Positions 1 to 5,778 are shown, numbered from the stretch's first letter. The stretch: 9,963 bases of DNA from Candidatus Thorarchaeota archaeon MP8T_1 (GCA_002825465.1 PJER01000073.1:1-9963), one strand, 5' to 3'. Program-made: numbers and translations. The notes: generated from the letters alone by a model not told the origin.

Positions 1-23
1 ACTCAGAAAGAGAGGTTGCGAAA

Positions 24-1016
24 TTGTACAGAGCGAGTGTTGGTATAACTACAAGTATGGAACTGAGCGCAACAAACTGGATTGCGCATAATGCAGATTC
101 ACTCGGAGTTGAAGGCATCTGGGTAGGAGAGGATATTGGCTTAGGACAAGAAACATCCATTCTCACCGCATCGTTATTGGAAAGCACAGCAAAAGCAAGA
201 GTGGGAACTGGCATCTTACCAATTTCAGTTCATAACATTTCGACAATAGCTAGAACCGCACTCACGTTGCAGGAGCTTGGAAATGGGAGGTTTGCTCTTG
301 GAATAGGACTAGGGGGAATTCAGGACCTGCAAAGGCTAGGAAAGCAAGTGGAAAGGCCAGTGAGTGCACTGCGTGATACAACAATGGCTCTGAAGCGGCT
401 TTTTAGTTCTGAATCCGTGACCATGGAATCGGAGCTATTCAATCTTGCAGGCTACAGCCTACGAATGAAACAACCGATTGATATTCCAGTGTTCTTTGGG
501 GTTCGTGGACCTCAGATGTTGAAACTTGCGGGAAAAATCGCAGACGGAGTCATCCTCTCGGGGCCTCAAGAGTACTTACGATTTGCAATTGACACAATAG
601 ACAAAGTTGCTATTAATAGAGAGAAAAGTAAGAGAGAGGTTGAAAAAGTGGTATGGCTACCAACGATTCCAACCTTTAAGGGAGGAAGTGAGAAGCTAGC
701 TAAACAGGTTGTTGCCTTAGTTGTGGCTGATACACCAGAGCAAGTCTTGGACCTTTTAGATATTGATCAAGAACATGCGGCCAAGATACGTGAAATCGTT
801 GCAACATCAGGGCTAAAAGCAGGAGCCGACCTTATTGATCAGCAGTTTATCGATACCTTTGCTATCTCTGGAACAAAGGAACATATGGTCGATAGATTTG
901 AAGAGATACACAGCCTCGGAGCTACAGAACTAGTTCTTGGTCCACCATTTAGTGGAGAATGGAGACAGGCAATGACAGATATTTTTGAAGAAATCTATCG
1001 GAGGAGGAAAGAATGA
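24..1016 (+). CDS. LLM-family (luciferase-like, probably F420-dependent) oxidoreductase, Mer-like; 5' end may lie outside the window
   Basis: A 330-residue TIM-barrel protein of the luciferase-like monooxygenase (LLM) superfamily, in the branch containing methylene-tetrahydromethanopterin reductase and other F420-dependent enzymes. Visible landmarks are strand 1 (SVGITTS, residues 5-11), GIWVGED (31-37), the GNGRFALGIGLGG turn (87-98) and PVFFGVRGPQMLKLAGKIADGVIL (155-178, typical of the family: GARGPKMLELAG.IADG). GATELVLGPPFSGE closes the barrel near the C-terminus. The substrate cannot be read from the sequence. The glycine turn reads GLGG where Mer has GPGDK, so it is probably not a true Mer. 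The chosen start is TTG at 24, behind AGAGG at 11-15. However, the frame stays open to the window edge (reading SEREVAK before it), so the true start may be upstream. Its stop overlaps the start of the next LLM gene (ATGA), indicating translational coupling. Confidence 0.88.
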   Translation: MYRASVGITTSMELSATNWIAHNADSLGVEGIWVGEDIGLGQETSILTASLLESTAKARVGTGILPISVHNISTIARTALTLQELGNGRFALGIGLGGIQDLQRLGKQVERPVSALRDTTMALKRLFSSESVTMESELFNLAGYSLRMKQPIDIPVFFGVRGPQMLKLAGKIADGVILSGPQEYLRFAIDTIDKVAINREKSKREVEKVVWLPTIPTFKGGSEKLAKQVVALVVADTPEQVLDLLDIDQEHAAKIREIVATSGLKAGADLIDQQFIDTFAISGTKEHMVDRFEEIHSLGATELVLGPPFSGEWRQAMTDIFEEIYRRRKE

Positions 1017-1945
1017 CCAAATGGGGATTGGCAATCAATCTAAGAGAACCAGTTTCTGAAATTGTAGAAAAAGCAGTAGTTGCAGATAGAGGGGGAATCG
1101 ACTCCATCTGGATTACAGATTATCCAGCAGTTAGGATTTCACCGATTTTGGCATCAGTAATTGCACAGAAGACTGCACGATGCAGGATAGGTGTCGGTCT
1201 CTTGAGTCCACTAATTTACTCACCAAAGCAAATTGTACAATATATGTCCACCCTGATAAAACACTATGGCAATAGATTTGACTTGCTGATTGGTCCAGGT
1301 GACAAGAATAGGTTGGCTGACATTGGTGTTCAATTTGGAAAAGGTTCAACAATAGTAAATAGACTGGCAGAGTCATTAGAAATAATTCGGGAGGGATTGA
1401 CAGACTACGAGAATTGTCGAATATTGTTGGCAGCACAAGGGGCAAAGATGATAGAAATCTCAAGGAATGCAGCGGGAGTGCTTCTAAATTACTCAGATCC
1501 TGAGATGATAAGGTGGGCAATGGAAACACTAGGCAATACGCCAGATACATTCGAGATAGGCGTCTTCCCTCCGACATTCATTGGAGAGGGAATTCAATGT
1601 GAAGAACAACCAAGCATCCGAACTGCAGCAGGAATTGTTGCACTTGGGATTAGCTCATCAACAAGGAAGCGATTTGGACTAAACCAGATGCTTCAACCAG
1701 CGGTATCCCTTTTGAAGGAGCGAGGAAGTATCGATGAGAGTGTGATTAATCTGATCAATCAATCAGTCATTGACCGGTTCTGTGTCTGCGAAACAATAGA
1801 GGGAGTATGTAATCGTATGTCACAGTTTAGGAATCTAGGAGCGACATTGGTGGTTTTTGGACCTCCTCAAGGAGCAACTCTGGATGGTGTAAAACAATTA
1901 ATTCAAGCCAAGAGAGCCTGTGAACAACAAATTATTCGCTCCTAG
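1013..1945 (+). CDS. Second LLM-family oxidoreductase, Mer-like, coupled to the first
   Basis: A 310-residue paralogue of the preceding protein. It shows WGLAINLRE as strand 1 (residues 4-12), SIWITDYP (31-38, matching the WITD/WVTD strand of Mer), GNRFDLLIGPGDKNRL (86-101; GPGDK is the Mer/F420-LLM signature), ILLAAQGAKMIEISRNAAGVLL (137-158) and a final GATLVVFGPPQG strand. The start is secure: ATG lies 5 bases after GGAGGAGG (1000-1007) and overlaps the upstream stop. It is a little shorter than its neighbour and diverges strongly from it. One copy keeps GPGDK and the other has GLGG, as expected if two subunits have specialised (compare LuxA/LuxB, a known heterodimer of this fold). Heterodimer formation is inference. 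Its TAG stop is interlocked with the stop of the convergent regulator gene on a CTAG, so no spacer for a terminator exists between them. Confidence 0.88.
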   Translation: MTKWGLAINLREPVSEIVEKAVVADRGGIDSIWITDYPAVRISPILASVIAQKTARCRIGVGLLSPLIYSPKQIVQYMSTLIKHYGNRFDLLIGPGDKNRLADIGVQFGKGSTIVNRLAESLEIIREGLTDYENCRILLAAQGAKMIEISRNAAGVLLNYSDPEMIRWAMETLGNTPDTFEIGVFPPTFIGEGIQCEEQPSIRTAAGIVALGISSSTRKRFGLNQMLQPAVSLLKERGSIDESVINLINQSVIDRFCVCETIEGVCNRMSQFRNLGATLVVFGPPQGATLDGVKQLIQAKRACEQQIIRS

Positions 1946-3408
1946 TATTCAATGTAATTATTGATATCCAAGCTATTGAGTGTGACTGACCATCGTCCAT
2001 CGGTAAATGCCAAGTTCCTTGTCAGATCTAACATTGATTTTGATCCACGATGAGCAATTGTCATGATTGGTTGAACTGAGCTCACGCCTAGTTTTTGCTC
2101 TAATGCTCGAAATAGCTGATAGTATTCAACTTGATGGTCTCCTGGAGTCATGGTCCATACAATGATTCCTCTAGATGATAAGTAGTACATAACCCATGGG
2201 AATTTCTTGATTGTTGATAAAATACGAGGCTTCCAATCATCGTTGCAGACTATTTCAAAACAGAAATTGGATGACAGCTTTGGGAGTGCAAACACCAGAT
2301 AGGGGAGTATCAAGCGACGCGCTTGAAGCTTCCGAATAACTGCTGATATTTTCTTTGGTTCAATATTGATTCCCCGCATTCTTAGACTTTCACTTATTTT
2401 GCTAGGGGATGCTCTCGCATCCAACTGTATCTCTGCAGCAATTATGAAATCGTCCTTGCTAAAACCAGGTTTGGGTGAAGTAGAGTCAAGAAGTGGGGGA
2501 TATAACTTTGGACTTACAGTCTGATCTGTATTCAGCATATTCTCTAGTTCCGAGGGTAGCTCCCATGAATTATTACTGAATTGAGTAACATCGGAATTAG
2601 CTCCTGATTGAGTCTGGATATGGATGCTGGAGTAATCAAAGATTGACTTTGCAGCCGCTTTTATTGAGTTAATGAACAAGGACAGGTTTTCTGCAAAGTT
2701 GGGAATTAGAAAAGTCGCATATCCAACATCTGTCATGGCTGTTTGAAGGATACTCTTTGTGAAAGGATATTGATTAAGACCATGCTCGATTGGTCCCCAT
2801 TCTATGTCCTTTTGAAGAGTAAAGAAGACCATGACTGATTGAAGATTAAATGCTGCATAGTCGACCAAACAAGCTACTCTAAGGCTATTTCTTTCTCGAA
2901 GTCGATCCAAGGATCGTGCAACAGTTCGAGGCGCAAAGTCGAGTATTTCAGATGCATCGACGAGTGAGATGACTGGGTTCCTGCAGAGTGTAGAGAGAAC
3001 TGTTAAATCAGTTTCACTTATGGGAGCATCTTCTATTAGGAAAACAAAGTTGTATGCAGACCTTATAGCGCTCACTGAGAAAAGGTTGAATTTGTTAAGA
3101 GTCTTAAGATTCTCAATCATCTTAATCTTATATCTTTCATTTATGGGAACTAATGTTGGATTAGTCGGAGAAGTAGTATATTCAGAGTTCTCTTTCAACC
3201 TATCTACTGCCTTGAGGGCAGCTTCCATGGTAATTGTACCAGCACAGAGACCCAGGTATATTCTCATGGCATCAAGATAGAATTGTACTGTGGGATCATC
3301 AACCCGAGGAATCAAATCATCGTATGGAGTTTCAATAGGAATATCATGTGGACTAGTGTTGCGGTTTACCTCTTCAGTTCCTGAATGAGTTTTATTCAAT
3401 CTTTTCAA
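1942..3408 (-). CDS. Large AsnC/Lrp-like transcriptional regulator with two HTH-effector modules
   Basis: A 488-residue protein built from two similar halves. An N-terminal region (about 1-128) is of unknown fold. A first winged HTH follows at about 130-178 (SETDLTVLSTL...SLVDASEILDFAPRTVARSLDRLRERNSL), then an RAM/AsnC-like alpha-beta region (about 190-265, VMVFFTL...VGYATFLIPN). After a polar linker there is a second HTH (about 317-372, DDFIIAAEIQLDARA.PSKISESL) and a second alpha-beta region (376-455). This resembles the long Lrp-type regulators of archaea; no ligand or target is evident. Its architecture matches the 357-aa gene just upstream, so the two are likely paralogues in one transcript. 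The start is TTG (3406-3408) with no good SD, 12 bases after the upstream stop and in the same frame. The next in-frame ATG is residue 49, which would still leave both HTH units intact. Confidence 0.8.
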   Translation of the reverse strand: MKRLNKTHSGTEEVNRNTSPHDIPIETPYDDLIPRVDDPTVQFYLDAMRIYLGLCAGTITMEAALKAVDRLKENSEYTTSPTNPTLVPINERYKIKMIENLKTLNKFNLFSVSAIRSAYNFVFLIEDAPISETDLTVLSTLCRNPVISLVDASEILDFAPRTVARSLDRLRERNSLRVACLVDYAAFNLQSVMVFFTLQKDIEWGPIEHGLNQYPFTKSILQTAMTDVGYATFLIPNFAENLSLFINSIKAAAKSIFDYSSIHIQTQSGANSDVTQFSNNSWELPSELENMLNTDQTVSPKLYPPLLDSTSPKPGFSKDDFIIAAEIQLDARASPSKISESLRMRGINIEPKKISAVIRKLQARRLILPYLVFALPKLSSNFCFEIVCNDDWKPRILSTIKKFPWVMYYLSSRGIIVWTMTPGDHQVEYYQLFRALEQKLGVSSVQPIMTIAHRGSKSMLDLTRNLAFTDGRWSVTLNSLDINNYIEY

Positions 3409-3420
3409 CGCCGGATGGGT

Positions 3421-4494
3421 TCATCCAGAGGGCACGCGTGATGCCAAGTAGGACACCACACTCTCAAGTCTAGCTTCCTTCTCACGTTTGTTGGCTATAA
3501 ATGTACATATCTCTAATGCATCACCCGCGAAGCCGGACATAATTTGTGAAAGGGGCAGCCAATTGGTATTGTCTGGTACTTCTAAGTCGAGAAGTGTTAA
3601 CCTAGGACCAGAGAGGACACGCGCTTTCGGAAAGGTTCCAGCTTGAGCATGAAGAAGACGAGAGAACTCAGATTCTGTGTGGAGATTACTACGGAGAGTA
3701 ACTATAACCCGTTGATCAAGACCTATGTTACTAATATCAACATACGGGCTAGCAATTTTGTTCCTTGCACGGGATATTCTTCTTCGAAGTGTGCGGCCCG
3801 AATCAGCTTTCAATCCAATTTCAGCACATAACGATGCTAATTTCGTAGCAGGGGCGTGGTAATCGCTTTCAACTGCGGCCGCAATAACCAAATCATCTAT
3901 CACTAGCTTGCTTGGAGTACTTTGTTCGACAGTGCCAACTGCAGGTAGAATGTCCACATATCCTCTTGCAGCACCAATTGATGCTTCCAGTCGGAAACTA
4001 TTTGGAAATGTCCAATTAGTCCCATCAAAAAGTCCCAGATTCAAATGATGAGAAATTTTCGTACATTCGGTGGTGTAAATCGTGAGTGAGTAAGGCCTCT
4101 TTCTAAACCTATCAATTTGACTTTGAAACCAATCATATTGACTACCCAGAGGAGATAGAGCTTCGAAGTAGACAAGAGAGTTGAATGTTGAGGAGATTTT
4201 GGACCTTATTGTCAATGTAACCAACTTACTTGATTCGAGCCATCGATGAAACTTCTCTAAAATATCTGAATCCTCGCTACTGCTGGCCCAACCAAAAACT
4301 CTACGGAGACCAATTTTCCCATAATCAAGATTTCCTCGAATTCTTAGATTATTCTCACGTACTAGGTTTTTCCATACCTGATTTACTGCAGAACGAGATA
4401 CCTGCAGCTCTTTTGCGAGTCCTGCCTGTCTTAATGATGGATCAATCACTAGCCGACCTAGCAAACGAAGTTCGCCGGGACCCATTGTTCGCAT
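3421..4494 (-). CDS. AsnC/Lrp-like transcriptional regulator with two HTH-effector modules
   Basis: A 357-residue protein with a winged HTH at the very N-terminus (about 6-54: ELRLLGRLVIDPSLRQAGLAKELQVSRSAVNQVWKNLVRENNL), an alpha-beta effector-like region (about 60-145) and a linker with GLFDGTNWTFP (154-164). A second HTH-like segment follows (about 197-250, DDLVIAAAVESDYHAPATKLASLCAEIGL then an arginine-rich RTLRRRISRARNK), and then a second effector-like region (255-335). The duplicated layout is shared with the downstream 488-aa protein. The likely start is ATG at 4492-4494 behind GGTGGG (5-base spacing); an alternative ATG is three codons later without SD. Upstream it has direct repeats and a TATA-like box, consistent with autoregulation as is common for Lrp-type proteins. 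The ligand and regulon are unknown. Confidence 0.8.
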   Translation of the reverse strand: MRTMGPGELRLLGRLVIDPSLRQAGLAKELQVSRSAVNQVWKNLVRENNLRIRGNLDYGKIGLRRVFGWASSSEDSDILEKFHRWLESSKLVTLTIRSKISSTFNSLVYFEALSPLGSQYDWFQSQIDRFRKRPYSLTIYTTECTKISHHLNLGLFDGTNWTFPNSFRLEASIGAARGYVDILPAVGTVEQSTPSKLVIDDLVIAAAVESDYHAPATKLASLCAEIGLKADSGRTLRRRISRARNKIASPYVDISNIGLDQRVIVTLRSNLHTESEFSRLLHAQAGTFPKARVLSGPRLTLLDLEVPDNTNWLPLSQIMSGFAGDALEICTFIANKREKEARLESVVSYLASRVPSG

Positions 4495-4506
4495 ATTATC
4501 CCACCA

Positions 4507-4580
4507 GATATCTGCGTAATATGGCCAGATGTTAAGATATGAATGTATTGTACGACCATTTTATGATACCTACGTAATAT
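4507..4580. repeat. Pair of 16-bp near-identical direct repeats in the regulator promoter
   Basis: GATATCTGCGTAATAT at 4507-4522 and GATACCTACGTAATAT at 4565-4580 match at 14 of 16 positions and lie 58 bases apart. They flank the likely transcription start of the minus-strand regulator gene: one copy sits between TATA box and start codon, the other abuts the TATA-like box at 4559-4568. A tandem pair placed this way is what an operator for an autoregulated dimeric HTH protein would look like. Function is inferred. Confidence 0.5.
4559..4568 (-). promoter_or_regulatory. Possible TATA box for the regulator operon
   Basis: On the minus strand this reads TATCATAAAA, an AT-rich TATA-like element about 65 bases before the ATG at 4494. 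Transcription would be expected to begin near 4537-4540, giving a leader of about 45 bases that contains the GGTGGG SD. The match is imperfect and no purine-rich BRE is obvious. Confidence 0.3.
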
Positions 4581-4583
4581 CTA

Positions 4584-4648
4584 GATAGGACATTCTCTAT
4601 TCCCAAAAATGATAGGGCGTTCTAATGGCATCTAGAGGCCATTCTAGT
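4584..4648. promoter_or_regulatory. Three spaced copies of a GATAGGnCrTTCTA-like motif, candidate operator array
   Basis: GATAGGACATTCT (4584-4596, reading from G4584 through the A-T-A-GG core), GATAGGGCGTTCTA (4611-4624) and TAGAGGCCATTCTA (4633-4646) are aligned copies of one motif with their GG cores 27 and 22 bases apart. The last two also form an inverted repeat, AATGGC / GCCATT (4624-4629, 4638-4643). The array lies upstream of the minus-strand regulator and could equally serve a plus-strand transcript entering the region beyond. Binding by the adjacent double-HTH regulators is inference. Confidence 0.4.
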
Positions 4649-4893
4649 AAATCTCTCCGCACACCACTCCCTTATTATGCCAGATTTGGTTGTATGTTCT
4701 TGGATTCACACTGCAGACTGAGCTCATAGGTTAGGTGATACTGACCTAATTAGATCAGACCATCTTACCTATCTAGTCAGAGGCAGGCCACCGACTATGA
4801 CACATAAGGTCAGTCAGGTTGCATCGGCTAGAGTGAAAGTCAGTGTATCCGCCATACCAGATAATGCCCAGCAATGAAAGGAGGTGAAAAGCG

Positions 4894-5031
4894 ATTAGCA
4901 CAGACAAGATACGAACTCTTTACGAGAGCATGACTAAGAACCGTGCTGCATTGGAGTTACTATCAATTGGTGTCGTGCGCGGTATCTCAACCGTTGTTCA
5001 ACCACCGTGCGAAGATCCAAGCCCATTCTAG
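4894..5031 (+). CDS. Possible 45-aa small protein with a near-cognate ATT start
   Basis: The best SD in the window, AGGAGGTGA (4879-4887), is followed 6 bases later by ATT, which opens a 45-codon frame ending at TAG 5029-5031. The product begins STDKIRTLYESMTKNRAALELL and continues through IGVVRGIS to a Pro/Cys-rich tail (PPCEDPSPF). The first half is a well-formed charged amphipathic helix, which looks like real protein. The only ATG in frame is at 4930 (33 codons), too far from the SD. ATT starts are rare, so this may also be an ATG start lost by mutation, a sequencing error, or a translated relic. A 19-codon ORF (ATG 4874, stop 4931-4933) overlaps the ATG at 4930 by ATGA. I recognise no family. 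Confidence 0.3.
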   Translation: MSTDKIRTLYESMTKNRAALELLSIGVVRGISTVVQPPCEDPSPF

Positions 5032-5056
5032 TGGAAACTAGAGTTGGCAAGTGGAT
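5015..5056 (+). other. 42-base compound hairpin with GGAA (GNRA) tetraloop
   Basis: An inner stem of 8 pairs (5025-5032 with 5037-5044, one T-G wobble) closes a GGAA loop, a GNRA-type tetraloop. After one C/T mismatch, GCC (5021-5023) pairs with GGC (5046-5048). After an AA/AAGT internal loop, ATCC (5015-5018) pairs with GGAT (5053-5056). Three stacked helices around a stable tetraloop suggest a selected RNA structure. It straddles the TAG stop of the 45-codon frame. It could be part of a longer RNA, a processing site or a terminator-like element; there is no trailing T run. Confidence 0.5.
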
Positions 5057-5068
5057 ACTAACACGAAG

Positions 5069-5306
5069 GTGATTGAACTGCGCTTGCAGATTCTTCGTTG
5101 CTGGACATTGGTTGGTATGGGATTCTTAGCCATTCTCTGCAGTGAAAGAGTTCAATGAGAGAAACTGGCGATGGAATACCAGTCCGGCTTTTACAAAGCC
5201 AGAGAAGGAATCTAACGCCAACCAACAACATAATCGAAAGAGAACATGAAGAGAGGAGAAACACAAAATGAACCCAATGCCAGATCGAACCCCCGAACCT
5301 TGGTAA
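5069..5306 (+). other. Chain of three tiny ORFs linked by ATGA overlaps (29, 38 and 12 codons)
   Basis: GTG 5069 to TGA 5156-5158 encodes 29 residues with a hydrophobic core (WTLVGMGFLAILC) that could span a membrane. Its stop overlaps ATG 5155, which opens a 38-codon basic, polar frame ending at TGA 5269-5271. That in turn overlaps ATG 5268, opening a 12-codon frame (MNPMPDRTPEPW) behind GGAG at 5254-5257. Successive ATGA junctions look like translational coupling, but could also be frameshift scars in one decayed gene, or chance. Only the last ORF has a convincing SD. I would not annotate any of the three as a gene without supporting data. Confidence 0.2.
5108..5225 (+). ncRNA. Candidate multi-branch structured RNA (about 118 nt)
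   Basis: TTGGTTGG (5108-5115) is perfectly complementary to CCAACCAA (5218-5225). Inside it, 5120-5127 pairs with 5206-5213 (8 pairs, wobbles at T5126-G5207 and G5120-T5213). These closing helices enclose three hairpins in sequence: TTCTCT/AGAGAA (5133-5138, 5158-5163), ACTGG/CCAGT (5164-5168, 5179-5183) and GGCTT/AAGCC (5186-5190, 5196-5200). All helices nest without conflict, giving a closed stem with three arms. It resembles the layout of a riboswitch or tRNA-like domain but matches none that I know: there is no tRNA anticodon arm, T-loop or conserved stem lengths. Individual helices of 5-6 bp can arise by chance, so confidence is modest. It overlaps the tiny ORF chain. Confidence 0.33.
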
Positions 5307-5312
5307 AAAAAA

Positions 5313-5330
5313 GTACGGGTAATCCCGTAT
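5313..5330 (+). promoter_or_regulatory. 7-bp hairpin in the leader of the 82-aa gene
   Basis: GTACGGG (5313-5319) pairs with CCCGTAT (5324-5330, outermost pair G-T) around a TAAT loop. It sits right after an A8 run and the stop of a 12-codon ORF, and about 30 bases before the ATG of the 82-aa gene. It could be a leader structure, or a boundary element between an upstream RNA and this gene. It is not a typical terminator, since A-rich sequence follows rather than T-rich. Confidence 0.4.
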
Positions 5331-5361
5331 AGAATAGAAAGAAAATGGAGAAAAGAAACAA

Positions 5362-5610
5362 ATGATAACTGAAAGAATCGAGCCAGTACTTGGAAACATT
5401 CTGACTTCCGAAACAGGCCGCGAAGTGGACCCGTATACTGACCCAGAGGTTGTAAGATTGACTGCAATAAACATAGAGTTAGCAGTTAGGAACCTTATGA
5501 CAGCACACGCTCCACCGGAGTGCCTAGTGATCACAGCTGACGTATGCACCCACAAACTCATGGCTATTCCCACTGCTGATGGGGAGGTCAAGGTGCTTGT
5601 GTTCGAATAG
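5362..5610 (+). CDS. Small protein of unknown function (82 aa)
   Basis: ATG at 5362 follows GGAG (5347-5350) by 11 bases, somewhat long, within a purine-rich stretch. The product is compact and acidic: a helical N-terminal half (ITERIEPVLGNILTS, then DPEVVRLTAINIELAVRNLMTAH, 27-49) and a C-terminal beta-rich half (ECLVITADVCTHKLMAIPTADGEVKVLVFE). It has two cysteines (54, 62) and a histidine (64) close together, which might bind metal but do not form a recognised motif. It has no signal peptide or TM segment, so it is probably cytoplasmic. The residue mix is coherent, unlike the antisense frames over it, so it is likely real. I recognise no family. It is preceded by structured DNA/RNA and followed by a strong hairpin and an MFS transporter gene. 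Confidence 0.6.
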   Translation: MITERIEPVLGNILTSETGREVDPYTDPEVVRLTAINIELAVRNLMTAHAPPECLVITADVCTHKLMAIPTADGEVKVLVFE

Positions 5611-5639
5611 TGGTCTATCGGTAGCCAAGAAGAAAAAAG

Positions 5640-5680
5640 ATTCCGCACTTGGGAACTACTGTTCCCTGAAAAGTGGGAAT
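5640..5680 (+). promoter_or_regulatory. Strong compound hairpin between the 82-aa gene and the transporter
   Basis: A perfect 6-bp stem GGGAAC/GTTCCC with TACT loop (5651-5656, 5661-5666) sits on an outer stem. CACTT (5646-5650) pairs with AAGTG (5671-5675), then ATTCC (5640-5644) with GGAAT (5676-5680), with a bulged G5645 and a 4-base TGAA bulge (5667-5670). That gives 16 pairs in 41 bases. It begins about 30 bases after the small gene's stop and ends 17 bases before an AAGGAG motif, so it could stabilise or end the upstream message or gate translation of the transporter. No T run follows, which argues against a simple U-tract terminator. Confidence 0.55.
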
Positions 5681-5778
5681 TAGATGAAAATAGGAAAGGA
5701 GTCTAAATAGTTCCGAACAAACACCTAGCTATTGCGTATCCAAGGTGCGAAAGACTTGGAAATCCTTTTCATAGGTTA

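Larger units (their letters stand above)
4495..5361. other. Long intergenic region (about 870 bases) without a conventional gene
   Basis: Between the regulator start and the 82-aa gene no long reading frame looks coding. Contents in order: regulator promoter with repeats (4507-4646); a small inverted repeat TTAGGT/ACCTAA with a 7-base loop (4731-4749); repeated GTCAG words around 4775-4845 with no clear period; a strong SD and a 45-codon frame (4879-5031); a 42-base compound hairpin (5015-5056); a chain of tiny ORFs (5069-5306) that overlaps a possible multi-helix fold (5108-5225); and a 7-bp hairpin (5313-5330) ahead of the next gene. I do not see the signatures of tRNA, RNase P RNA, SRP RNA or a CRISPR array. 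It is either a novel non-coding RNA or leader, a set of tiny genes, or a decayed gene. Confidence 0.6.

Noticed and set aside
1131..1577. A 148-codon minus-strand frame inside the second LLM gene
   Set aside because: It lies entirely opposite a gene with clear family motifs and its product is low-information Leu/Ser-rich.
4826..4845. GAGTGAAAGTC, reminiscent of the conserved GAGGAAAGTCC core of RNase P RNA
   Set aside because: One key base differs, and the second conserved region (ACAGAA...GGCTTA-like) is missing downstream.
4771..4845. Recurring GTCAG words, considered as a short repeat array
   Set aside because: The copies are five bases, irregularly spaced and without conserved flanks, so there is no CRISPR-like or iteron-like period.
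5280..5305. A GGTTCGATC-like T-loop on the minus strand, suggesting a tRNA 3' end or attachment site
   Set aside because: The GGGGG side of the would-be T stem has no CCCCC partner, and no anticodon or acceptor arm is present.
5058..5648. A 196-codon minus-strand frame and a nested 113-codon frame opposite the small gene
   Set aside because: The products are Ser/Phe/Leu-rich with no domain logic and run antisense across both the hairpins and the well-formed 82-aa gene. They look like shadows.
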